A stretch of DNA of 64,000 bases. It comes from Cucumis sativus (taxonomy: Eukaryota > Streptophyta > Magnoliopsida > Cucurbitales > Cucurbitaceae). A program made the translations under genes and the position numbers. The stretch covers positions 10,664,001 through 10,728,000 of the forward strand of contig NC_026657.2 of assembly GCF_000004075.3 (NCBI RefSeq), given 5' to 3'. This document shows positions 13,552 to 25,900 of this stretch, piece after piece. Positions within the stretch are counted from its first letter, which is position 1; each line of letters starts with the position of its first letter. Below the pieces are notes generated by a model. That model did not search any database. It worked only from the letters and a program-made list of their open reading frames with translations, and was not told where the DNA came from.

Positions 13552-13594
13552 TGGGCTTATTGGGCCTAAACTTGCAACATCTCTATTGAGCCCA
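13552..13594. promoter_or_regulatory. Cluster of TGGGCC/AGCCCA (site II, TCP-type) motifs
   Basis: TGGGCT (13552-13557), TGGGCC (13561-13566) and AGCCCA (13589-13594) lie within 43 bp in AT-rich DNA far from any recognised gene. Such motifs bind TCP factors in promoters of growth and housekeeping genes. No gene start was found next to them, so function is uncertain. Confidence 0.35.
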
Positions 13595-16500
13595 AATTAT
13601 AGTACAACGTTAACAAGGTAATCTGATTAAAATTACTAAACCATGAAATTGTTTAATATTAGTTATGCCAAAATACCATTAAGTCAATTGTTTTTAAAAT
13701 TAATCAAATTAGCTTAGAGTTCAGTATAATGTTTATCCTAATTAGTTGGTTGAATATCTTTATGATTTATAAATTTAAATTGATCGTATCATTTCAAGTA
13801 CTAACACACAACTGTTAACTTTTCAAATAAAAGCTTAGAAGTAAATTGGTTTATTTACAAACATATTAGAACTTTGAGAAAAAAAAAAAAGAGAGAAAAT
13901 GTTTGTCACTCTCCCCTAGAACAAAAATATATATATAAAAAATATTGTTAGACATTATATTAAATTTATTTTCACTTGTACGCTATCCTTACCTAAGTTT
14001 ATATATATATAATAACATTAAAACTAAAAATGTGTAAAATTTGTTTTCAAAACTTAATTAAAAAGGTGAAGAAAAAATCTCAAATACTTGAAAATTGTTC
14101 TCCTTATAAGTGAAAACAAGAATCTTTGAATTGGAAACAAAGTATATTTGACTAAATATTTACAAATATTAAAAGAACGGTGAAAATGTTAAATTGGTGT
14201 AATATTTATTTATAATTATTACTATTAAAAAAATCATATTTTAGTTAATTTAGAATGAGAATATGATGAAGTTGAAATTTAGGAGGCTAATTAACTTTTA
14301 GTGATGAGAGAAAATATCATACAAACGATGATAATTTTTTTTTAAAAAAAATAGACAATAACATCCATTTATTTTAGATCGTAAATTTAGCAAATACGAC
14401 TAGTAATTAATAATATTTATTTCAAATTTGTTATTTTTACCATATAGAAAATCTAATAACATCAATTTTATTATTATAATTTTCTTTTCTTTTTTATAAT
14501 TTTGCAAACTGGATTGAGATAAATTTGAACTTTTGCAATACAAAATAACTGAAAATTAGTTACCACATGAATGTCGTGATTTTATTAAAGTCAGTTAATT
14601 AAATGAAATCAAATAAGTACTTTTTTTTTATTCCTTTGTTTTTAGTAATCTTTTACTTAAATAAAATTTCAAAGGTCGGTTGTTAAAATTTTCTTTTTTC
14701 CAAAATAAAAATTATGGTCAATTGTCGTACCATTTTTTTAAAAGTTTATATCCCAAAGATTTGGTATTATTTTTTTAAAAGCTTCAAATAGTTTAATTTT
14801 TGGATTGTTTATAAAAGTAGTGAAATAAACTAAAATATATACTAGTTCTAATGAAATTTTGAATTTTATCCATAATAATGTTCTATCACGGTATCATATC
14901 AATGATTATCCGTAATAAAATTTGCTATGGTAAAATTTATTATTTTTAAAAAAAATCTTAATTTTTTAAATATATTGTTTTTAGTCTATCAACTTTCATA
15001 AAAAATAATAACTATGTAAATAAATTTGGTTTGTTTTAGTAACAAATTACTCTTTAAATTTTATTATATAGTAATTTAGTACATGTACTTTAAAATTGGT
15101 AAGTTCATGATATAGAAATTAGCAGTAAGATTTGATTTTTTTTTTCACATATGAACCAATAATTTAAGTTGATGCTAATATATGTAAATCTTTTACCTTA
15201 GCGGCTAAATTGTTACAAATTTGAAATCACGAGGACCAATTGATATATACTGATTTTTAGGGACTAGTTTGTTGTAAAATTGAAAGTATGAGCATTAAAT
15301 GGTTAAAATCCAAAGTTTAGAGAATGAATTGTTACTTTTGTAAGAGTTTAAAAACCCATATTGTTTTGTAACCTTTTTGTCTAGTATCACAAAAGGCGAG
15401 CGGATTCATACCATAAATGTCTATTAGTTGTTACTGCATAGAGCACGTTAGTTGAACTATTCTCATTTTGACTTCGACACACGTGGATGACTAGTATGCA
15501 AATTTATAGTCACTTAGTTCATGAACTTTCAATATTGTATCAATTTAGTCCCTGGGCTTTGGTATACAACAATTTAGTCCTCAACATATAAAACAAAAAA
15601 AAAATCAATAAAATTTAATAACAACATCGTGTTTTATAAATTATTGAGTTTCTAATTAGTTTATTGTAAATAAATCTTATTAAAATTTAAAGGCTAATTA
15701 TTACCCAACAAAGTTTAAAGACTAAATTGTTACAAAATTAAAAGTTCCGAAATTAAATCGTTACATATTAGAATTTAAAGGTGAGTGATTTTGAATGTAT
15801 TATTTTATTGTCCTAAACAAGATAAGGCCTACAAAGCATTAGCTAGAGACCTACCCCATGAACAATGAGTTAGAGAAAAGCCAATTAATGGGATATTGGA
15901 ATTTCCATTGCATATAAGAAGCTATCCCATATTCTTAGCCAAAGAATATGTTCTCTTTTTTTTCTTTCTTTCTTCATCTCATTCAAATTGATTTATTAAT
16001 TTACTTGAAGCACATCCAATTGATTTTATTTTATTGATTAGACATTAGAATATTAACCAATCCTTTTCAAATGCTTACACACCACATCCCATCATCTATG
16101 TTGATGCATTTGTATTGCTTAATTCCCACGAATTTCTTCCATAAAATTGCTTATGACGCTCAAATGGGTTCTAACTTTCTTTTCTTCATTTCTAAAGTTT
16201 AAAATGTCGATGTCGACTAAATTTTAAACATTTTAAATTTATGAAAACGTCAATAAACGATAAATTTTAAGTTTGCGGACGTATTCATTCGAATGTACTT
16301 GATTCAACAATGTTCGTTTTTACTCGTTTTACTTGTTTTTATTTACGAATGATTTTTCACTTGAAAAATATTTAAATTGTTAGGTTAAGATCAAACCTAT
16401 TCGTATTGGTGACGTGGTGCTCAACTCTTGGTCTAATTAAGTAAGAGAGAACCAAAATTTTAAAAGATATATTCATATTCTTTTTGTTTATTTTTAATTT

Positions 16501-17505
16501 AATTTATGAACGTATCTTTTTATTTCACTTTAGAGCATAATATCGTGTCATGAAATCTTCCATCTTTATTGCATTGAATTAATTTTTTTTATAGGATCAA
16601 AACTAAATATCTTTCGGGGTATGTGGGAGGTTGTCTATCAAGAATAATTATTATAAATGTACTGTAAAAATAAATAAATAAGAAAATCTATATCGAGCTA
16701 TATGAAAACGTTATCAAATTTAAATTATAATGAAAACTTGTGGTTCTTAATTATTATTTAAACTTCATAAATGATTTAATTTTTCAATCAATTGAGACAA
16801 ATAACAAATAGTTGTCTTTGTCAATGATTTTTAAGATAGTATGATTAGTTGCTCTTTTAAATACTTAATCTGAAATACAGATGTATAAATTACTAAATTC
16901 AAAATACTCCTAAGACCAAACTTGAGAAAAATGCATGACCGAAATTCAATTGATAATTGGTTTAGGTCGAAAACAACTCCATGACAATGTTTTAGATAGC
17001 TTCACAAGGAAAATCAAAACTCTAATGGTACATTGTGAATCATATATAATAAAATTATGAAAATTACTCTAATTTCTTTTCTTAAAAAGATAAAATTTGA
17101 AAATACTAAAATTATTAAATAAAACACAAATAATAATTTCAAGGAGGTGATGGTTTATAACAAATTGGTTTTTGGTTTTTTCTTTTTTTTTTTCGAAAAT
17201 TAAATAATAAAATATGTCTTCCAAATTCAAATTTTTTACTTTTTTTTTTTAAATTCATTTTCTACCCATTCTTTACCAAATCAATCCAACTAAATTTTAA
17301 AAACTAAATATTAGTTATTAAAAAGGTTAATTTTCGTAAATATAACAAAATCGAGAAGCGTTTAAAACCGATTATTTTCTTTTAAATATTTTAAGTTTGT
17401 CTTTTCTTTCTATTTTTTTTTCTTTTCTATCGTCTTTAATTTTATTTTTCTAACTGGTTATTTGGTTTGGTTTAAGGTCATGTACCAAATACAATCGTTC
17501 AGATA

Positions 17506-17642
17506 TTGGATAGCCAAATCTAGGATCGTCTACCAAATTTTATCGAATCTTAACGAAAAATTGTTTAAATCTGGACAGCCAAATCTGAAAGAAATTGTTT
17601 AGATTTTGATTAAAAAATTAAATATTTGATTTGGCTATCCAA
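17506..17642. repeat. Fold-back repeat with 15-bp perfect arms
   Basis: TTGGATAGCCAAATC (17506-17520) is the exact reverse complement of 17628-17642. Further GCCAAATCT words occur near 17578 and 17771, so the stretch 17460-17830 looks like a dispersed repeat family built from this word. No coding content and no clear target duplication. Confidence 0.6.
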
Positions 17643-19009
17643 ATTATGTTTGTTGATTTTGTGAATCATTTACCAAAGGTACAAGCTAAATATACTAAAT
17701 GAATAATACATTAAACGAAAAAATCTACAGAATAATATCTCTTCAAAATACTCCAATAATCTAAACAATCAGCCAAATCTAAACAAGAAAAGAATTAAAT
17801 CCAAACTAGCAAACCAAATATAAACTACCATTTATCAAATATATTACGAGTGATGAGTGCCAATTAATTGAACATTTTTTGTATTTTTCATTATTATTAT
17901 TTAAAAGAAAGTTGATAAGAATTAAAACTCTTTCTACCTAAATGAAAATATAACAAGAAAAAAAAGGTTGATTGAAAAAAATCAAATTGTTTATCGAAGT
18001 TTCAATAAAAGATTAAACGGTTTACATAAATACCTTTATTTAATTGTTAAAGTAAGCTTTAGTTCAAAGGTTAATTTAAATGTCTTTCTTTTAACTAGGT
18101 CGAAGATTTAATTCACGATCCACAATTGTTGTTATTATACTAAATAAATTATTTTGGCACTTGTGATATCTTGAACCTTTGACTACGAAAAAGTTAATAA
18201 TACAAATATACCATATGCTAATTTTGGCAATCTATAAGAACTTTTGAATCATAAAATCTAACTTTACCAAATTTAATAGTTTGACTATTGATTTTTTTTT
18301 TTCATCTATCCGATTTAAGCATTGACTATTTACATATTGTATAGATGAATAATTAAGATGTAGTTAACTAGGTATTTTCTTAAAAAGAAAATTGTACTTG
18401 ATTATAAACACTATATTTCCTTTGATTGATTTATTTAATTTGTTGCCTGCATAAATATATATTCTTTTTAAAAATAAAGTCACTGGTTTTAGTTAAATTT
18501 GGCTAAAGTGTTAGAGTTAAGAAAAAAAAGCACAACTGTTTTTAAGAGAATAAAAAGACCCATAAGCATTGTATTGAACAAAATTTGTAGAGCATACATG
18601 TTATCAATATTGTCATCACAACAAATAATTTTTGTAGAAGATCTACGAACGAAACTTTGTGAATCTTCCGAACGTTAAGATTGTGGATATGGAGAGAAAT
18701 TTGTTTATAGAAGACAAATAATTTTTAATGTATATTTTCTCTCGACCAGAATGACTTATTTATAGACTTTTCGTGGTCATTCAAAAAATATGTTTTTTTA
18801 GTTATTAACACTTTTTATGAAATGATGCATCCACTCATGAACAATTATAACTATTTATTCCAATAATAAATATATAATTTTAAGAAGAAGTATTAATACA
18901 AACTAGGGTTTAATTATAAAAATAATAGAGTTGTTTATTATGAAAATAATGTAAGAAAATAAATGAATGATAAGAATAAAAAATTTAATAAACCATTAGA
19001 AAATTATCC

Positions 19010-19210
19010 GTTACATGTTTCTCGTTTTTTCGTTAACTGTTTTTTGCTTTCCTGTTTTCCTTTTCTCAAATTCTGTATTTTGTTTTCCATTTCATGTTTC
19101 CTGTTTTCTATTTTACGTTTTTGATTTCATGTTTTTCATTTTCTGTTTTTTGTTTTCAATTTTTTATTTTTGATCTTTTGTTTCTTGTTTTCCATTTCCC
19201 ATTTTCCGTA
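19010..19210. repeat. Degenerate T-rich short-unit tandem repeat
   Basis: About 200 bp of roughly ten-base units resembling TTTTCTGTTT / TTTCATGTTT on the plus strand, ending about 340 bp beyond the stop codon of the minus-strand glutaredoxin. A polypyrimidine minisatellite with many substitutions. Confidence 0.65.
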
Positions 19211-19547
19211 ATGTTCTCAGTTTCGGATTTTAATTAAAAAAACAATGGATTACCAAACTGACCATATATTAAAGATATGTGGTAATGATAATACAAATAC
19301 AAACTCAGCATCATAGAGAGAATTTTTCCTTTGGAAAAACCCCTTGAAATTAAAACAAAAAGAAAAAAAAGGTTGAGCAGTAGTAACCTTACGTCATGAT
19401 TCTCTTACAACAACACATGGCTTATTGCCATTGGTTCGTCTAGCAAAAAAGTCAGCTCTACTAAAATCTACGAGCTTGAAACTCTTAAACAAAAACATAC
19501 ATGACCACATCAGAGAATGTAGTACGTCGGAGAGAATATATATCAAA

Positions 19548-19856
19548 TTAAAGCCAAAGAGCTCCGGCTTCTTTGAGCAATTTATTGAGGCAGCCATTGA
19601 GGTGGAGGGTGATGATAGCATTGGCGGAGCCGACGAAGCGGCCACCGATGAAGACAGCGGGAACAGCAGGGTTGCAGCCAAGGCGTAAAAGGGCCCATTC
19701 GATTTCTTTTCCTCTGGAGTCCTCGTCGAGCTCGTACACGGCCGGGCTCACACCTTGGTCGTAAAACAGTCTCTTAATTGCATGGCTCATGCAGCAGGAG
19801 CTCTTGCTGAATATCACCACTGCCTTCTGTGACGCAACTTTCGCTATGCGTTCCAT
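19548..19856 (-). CDS. CC-type (ROXY-class) glutaredoxin, ALWL terminus
   Basis: Single-exon gene of 102 residues, the usual size for the land-plant-specific class III glutaredoxins. The redox site is CCMS (residues 21-24) within [13 protein letters not shown]-type glutathione-binding residues are represented by [10 protein letters not shown], and the protein ends AGALWL. In Arabidopsis the ALWL tail is needed for interaction with TGA bZIP factors and recruitment of TOPLESS-type corepressors, so this protein probably acts in cytosol and nucleus on TGA-controlled genes. A TATA box (minus-strand TATATAAA, 19978-19985) lies about 120 bp upstream of the ATG, supporting this start. It shares about 57% identity by eye with the glutaredoxin at 29381-29689, from which it points away. 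The synteny partner in Arabidopsis would be At5g18600 (GRXS2), from memory. Confidence 0.95.
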   Translation of the reverse strand: MERIAKVASQKAVVIFSKSSCCMSHAIKRLFYDQGVSPAVYELDEDSRGKEIEWALLRLGCNPAVPAVFIGGRFVGSANAIITLHLNGCLNKLLKEAGALWL

Positions 19857-19977
19857 TTGTGAATAATATCTTTGTGCTTTGATGCTTGGAAAGGAAAGTC
19901 ACCGTTGTTGGGTAAGGCTACTTAGTTTTGTGTAGAGGGAAGTTTTTAGTTGAAGAAAAATGATGAAAAACTAATGG

Positions 19978-19985
19978 TTTATATA
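19978..19985 (-). promoter_or_regulatory. TATA box of the minus-strand glutaredoxin
   Basis: Minus-strand TATATAAA about 120 bp upstream of the ATG at 19856, in a suitable place for a short 5' leader. Confidence 0.6.
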
Positions 19986-22900
19986 GCCCACAAATTGTGG
20001 ACTGTATCTTTCTTTTTCTATTTTATTTTTAATATCTAAAAAGTGGGTATTGGATCTTTGACTTCCAGTGTGATATATTATAAATAAGATACTTTTATTT
20101 TTATTTATATATAATCCAGATGAAGAGCACATGGAAATTTAGATTAAATTAATTAAGATTTTTTTATAGATAAATTCTTTTAAAATATAACAAAATAAAA
20201 TCACTTCAACATTTTGTTGTATTTGTAAATAAGTTTGTCTTTCTATCTCTACCTCTACCTCGATCCAAAAACTTATAATAGATTTAGTTTTCTTTTAAAA
20301 AATAATATGTATGGAATTGAGGGATTGAGAATCTTTGATCTTACAAGGTCGACAATATTAACCTTATATTAGTTAAGATATATATTCATTTTTTTAGAAT
20401 AGGTACTTAGATTAAACTTAGTTATATTTGTTGGGTCTTAAGACTTTAAAATTTTGTAATATGAGATATTCGGATTTCTTTTTATATGTTTAAGAGTGAT
20501 CTCACATATTAGACACGATATTAAAAACTTAGAACCATATACTTTTCAAAAGTATAAAAACTAAAATAATAGAATTGATTCTTGGAAGTTCATAGATTTA
20601 TTGACAACTTTACTTTACATAGTTGAAGGTTGACTACTAAACGTGTAATTTAATCTTAAAGATATACGAATTAGTTAGTGTGTAGATAAGTGTTAATTAA
20701 GTACTTAAAATAAGGTAACAATGAAATCAAAAATATATATTTTTTTTAAAAAAAAGAAAAGTTAGGGGCGGTTTGACTTAGAGAAAAAGATTGAAAAATA
20801 AAATCATAAAGTGACATAGTTTGTTAGCCTAAAAAAGATTGAAAATAAAGAAAAAAGCAAAGGTAGGGAGAGGAAGAAGAATAGAGATATAGGGGAATGT
20901 TTTAGCTTTTGAAAAATTTGTGGGTTTTTTTTTCTTCTTCTTCTTCTTTTTATTTTTTATATTGTAAACAAATTTCAAAAAAGGAAGAGTCTTGTTTTTG
21001 ACATTGACATGTGTGGTTTGGTTTAAAACAGTGTGGGTGTTGTGTCATAGTTGAGAGAAAGATAGAAAAGAATCTTAGGGACAAAAACCAAACAAAATAG
21101 AGAGAACCCTAAAGTTGACACATTTTCAATCGTACCCAGTGAAAAGTCGAAACGTGTTCGATTGTGTCATAGTATTGCTCGATTTTTTGTTAAAATGTAA
21201 TAAAATTATTGAAAAATTAGAGAAGTTAGGAAAGAAAAAATGAAATTGTAAAAAGTGAAAACCATATTAAATAGAGGTTGATTGAAAATAGTGAAAACGA
21301 AATAAGTTTAATATTACAATTTAAGTTCAAAATGTTTAATTCAAAAATAAATTGTTTACTACATTCCAATTTATTATATTCTACTTTGATTATGGATGTC
21401 CAAACATTTCTTAAATAACTGTTTAAAAACTTCAATTTGGTGTATAGTAATTAATTAAATATAGCAAAAAAAATTGAAATTATTTTTTAAAAAAACATAT
21501 ATAGTATAATTTATCAAATTCTTTATAGCTTATGTAATTTTCTTTTTAGCTATATTTAAAACCTTTTTCTCTTTTGCTATTCATAAGAATTTTTCAATAA
21601 TTTAATAATTTGAGGCGTTTAACAAATGTTTGACATGCACATTTATTTATTTTTAAATCAATTAATATATATTATATATGAAATGGTATTTCAAACCTAA
21701 AAATGTTTTATAATTTTAAAAAACGTTGATTAAGTTAATAATTTTAGTTGATAAAACTTTAATTATATAAAATTTGTGTTGGAAGTATATATTTTAAAAC
21801 TTTATCAAGTCTAAAAATTAATATTTAAACTTCAATTTTGACACACAAAGGTTAGTATTAAGATTTTATTTTATTTAATTAATGAAACGATAATATTTGG
21901 AGGAAAATAATATGCTATATAAAATTTATAAGAAAAGGTAGTAGCATGAATAATATCAAGTTCTTATTTTTTCACATATGACAATTCTTCTAAAATAGAC
22001 TTTGAAGTCATCAAAAAGCATATTATGATTCTTGTGATATATTTTGGATCAAAGTAGGGATATTATTTTATAATAATGTTTAGTATATATCATTAATTTA
22101 ATATCTAAATTATAATAGAATAATTAGTTTAAAACTTGAAAGTCACGTATCTTTTCAAATATATTGTAATAAACAAGAAATATAACAAATTTTCAAATTT
22201 TATCAGTGTATATATATATATAGATAGGACGTATTAATAGAAGTCTATCAATGTCAATAATAAATATGCATAGTTTGAAATTTTGCTATATTTTGTAAAT
22301 ATTTAAAATAATTTTGTTGTCTACGAAAAATTTTCAATATTTTAAAATTCTTTAAATTGAAAATAAATTTGTTTAATCTAAAATATATATTGGATTAAAG
22401 TTCCTCACATAACCAACTCAAATTATTTTTGAAACACTCTCAAATTTTATTTTAGACCATTTTTATTTTTTAAAAAAATTTGTTCATGCTCTTTTTTAGA
22501 GGAAACGAACCCTAAATCTAGATGTTAATAGAGTTGATTCAGGAGAATAAGATTAAGATTTTAGAGGTAAGAATAAGGTGTGAGAATGTGAATTTAAATA
22601 ATGAGATTTACCAAACACCAATAACTTTAAATAATTAACTTAATCCCAAATCAGACCTTAATTATTCAAGAAAAGAAACCCAATCAAAGGAATCTAAATA
22701 TATAAATAATTACCCATGTAAGTATAATTATATTTTTCAAAGTAGAAAGGTGGTAAAGCCCTAGTTTTTCATGTGGCCATAGTTTACCATTATGGCAAGA
22801 TACCTATCTTTCCTTTCCTTCTTCACTCTGTCTCGATGATGAACAGGAAAAAGAGAAAAGGAAAAGGAAAAGGAAATGAAATGAAAGCAACGAGAAAGAC

Positions 22901-25900
22901 GACGAAGACGATATCGAAGAAGATAATGTTGGAATTAAGAATGTCAACTAAATGGCTAAAAAAAGGAGAAATTTTAAAGAGATCAGTGGGATAGGAATGT
23001 CGCCGCAGATGCTGAGAAAAATTGGAGGAAGTCTCCCATTGTTAATTATTATATATATTTTCCATAAGCTTCTTCTTCTTTCATATGAAAATGATTCTCC
23101 ACAAAGAGAGACGTATGTCGTCTGTGTTTTAGCAATAATATTCTTCAATTGCAAAGATTTTGTGTGTTTCTTAAAAAGATTGTGTATAATATTTTATTCC
23201 TTTTGTATTATTGTTTGTGAGAGAAATATGATGAAAAAAAGTAGTAGAAGAAAAGTTGAAGATGATGAATGAACAGTGATTATTCCATATAAAGAAGGAT
23301 TAAAGAAAAAGTTAATTAGTTTACCATTCCATGCATGCATGCGCCCATGGTGGTTAATTGCCTAAATTCTTAAAACATATAGTTTTGGGAAATTGCACTA
23401 CGTGGCAAAAAGAAAAAGAAAAAGAAAATAAGATTCATGTGTCACCACTTTTATGATTATTGAAAATATATATGGCAATAATAATTAAAGTTTAATATAA
23501 AGATAAAATAAGGTTAATGAATTTTCTTTAATTTCAAAATTTCCCCTAGGGTTTATTCTCTCTCAACTAAATTACGCGTGACGAAGAGATTGAGGAATAG
23601 GTGAATATATAGCGACCGATTTTGGTGGGGTGAGCCGCTTAATTAAATGTATGAGAATCGAACTCCGTTTTTTACTGCTCCAACTGAGAGCACTCATGGC
23701 AAAATATAATGATATACAGTTAGACGATAGTCAAATGCTAAGAGTTTGAATTTTGAAGGGGTATATATATATAAATTAGCTTACAAGAGTATCAAAGGCA
23801 AAAGCAAAGTAGTTAGAATGAATTGAATTCATATCCGTCGTATTTACATTATTTACAATTTTGATCCCAGATTTAGAAAAATGTACTTTATATAGAACTC
23901 ATCTTATGTATATACGAGAAGTATGAGTTGCCTCAGTTTTTCCAATGTTGTGACATTTGATGGGTTATGTAAAACACATCATGGTTGAAAAACTTTAGAA
24001 TAATTGAAAATAGTTGAGAATTACATCAAACTTTTAATTTTATTTATATCACATTGTATTTTCTTGATATTTGTGCGTTCCACGATCTTGTATCTCATTA
24101 TACAACAACTAAATTGAATTAAAAGTTTATAGATAAAATTAAAAAAAGTACTAATTATATAGTTTCAAGGGTGGGATTTATTTATTTTCAACGTAAATAT
24201 ATAGTCCAACAACTTTAAATCATTGGGCAAGTAGGCTTCTAACACTTAGACAATAATGAAAAAAGATACCAAAATGCCAAATTGGATTTGTAGAGTTCAT
24301 CAGACAATCAATTCTAACACAAAACTATTATTCTTCCCTAAACCTTTATCATTGAGATTTAAACATACTTAATACAATAATGTTAATTACTTAAGTAGCA
24401 TTAAAAGTATATGTGATGTACTCGCGAAAAAATATAGTATAAGTCAAATTCATTTTCACAACGTAGTATTTTTAAAACTTAGAGTAAATATAACAATGTT
24501 TAAGTATATGGTATGTCTTATATATTCATTCAAAAAAATACAGTAATCAAGCCTAACACTAACTCCCTCGAATAAGATGCAACGTACCACGTCATCGTAA
24601 AAAAGTCAATACCACTCAACTTTCACAAGCTTGATCAAGGGGATATGATCATCTCCATAATCTTTATCATTAATTGCCACCATCGATCAACTCAATAATA
24701 ACGAATGTGCTTTTTCCCTTTTAGTAATGAAGTTATCAAATCTCTTTTTTAGATTGTGTTACGAATTGGATGGACAAAATGCATCTGACAAGTGTCAAAT
24801 GGGAGCGATATCCACGTGGAATAATAGTGTAACATATCCTGTGGATGATCCAATTAGTTAATTAGTTAATTAATAAGACAAATAATTAGAGTGAAAAAAG
24901 AAAATAGGATCTTTGTCTTTTTTTATTTATAGAAATAAAAAGAGAATAATTAGATAAATTTTTTTAAAAGAAATAACGTGGAAAAAGTAGAACAGAAACA
25001 CGTGAAAATAGCGATGGGTCATAGGAGAAAATATGGAGAAACAAAGTTTTCATTCTACGGCACATTTAAGATTATTATCATATACTTTCTTTCTTTTTTT
25101 ATACTCCATGCACTAATTTCATTCTAAGGGAATGTCAAAGAGTGTTGTGTTAAACACAACAACATCTCCTTCATTTTACTAGAAAATTATTGTATTTAAA
25201 TAACACAAATTCTAAAAATATTTACCAAATATAATAAAAATAATTAATTTTACTTAAAATATTAACTAACAAAAAAATACATTTATAAAATTATCATTGA
25301 AACTGTATAAACTAAAATTATGTAAACCGATAATAAGGATGATTAGATATTAGGAAGGAAAAAGATTACATTGTTTTTTTTTTTTCATTTGGGAATTTTG
25401 ATTAGCACCACACTATACCCCAACTATTGTGCCCACTCGCTCTTAATGTGCTTATAGAATTGGATTGTGATTATTTGCATCTTATCCCCACAAACTAAAT
25501 AAAATGACAAATCAATCTTACTTTATCTATCTATACATATATATATCTATAGGGGTTCTTCTCCTTTAGCCCATCCTCATATTTATAATAATAAGAAGAA
25601 TAAGAATATTGTTAATTATTATAATTAAATTACAAATTTCATCTCAATAACTTGAAACAAAATTATAATTTGATCCATTTTATAATTTTTTAAAAGTTTT
25701 CAAGTTGTAAAACTATGCTCACCAAATTATAACTTTCGTCCATACAATCTAAATTTACAATTACATATTTAACTAATGCATATCGTTTAAAAATTTCACG
25801 AATCTTTTAAAATTTTGATTTTTTATATATGTATAAAACTATTTTATTCTAATCCATACGACCTAAATGTTGAATATTTTGATGACATAATTAGTTAACA

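Larger units (their letters stand above)
8714..19547. other. Gene-poor AT-rich intergenic region (10.8 kb)
   Basis: About 8714-9050 is the likely 5' leader and core promoter side of the minus-strand kinase. The rest has no open frame with a recognisable domain. It holds an AAAAAG-type microsatellite (9090-9120), a short G-rich island near 9335-9420, a MITE (12717-13058), a TGGGCC/AGCCCA motif cluster (13552-13594), fold-back repeat families (15.0-15.8 kb and 17.46-17.83 kb) and a T-rich minisatellite (19010-19210). I see no transposase, reverse transcriptase or RNA gene. Confidence 0.6.

Noticed and set aside
8714..19547. Search for conserved plant microRNA cores in the large spacers
   Set aside because: By eye none of the common families (such as miR156, 160, 164, 166, 167, 172, 393-399) is present on either strand.
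22490..22680. Possible second Tourist-like element ending near GACCTTA
   Set aside because: Only one end looks like the MITE terminus; no matching start or target duplication was found.
22773..23272. Overlapping open frames of 73 and 106 codons with basic and hydrophobic segments
   Set aside because: Two frames compete, composition follows A/G-rich DNA, no known peptide or protein family signature, and no promoter or intron logic was visible.
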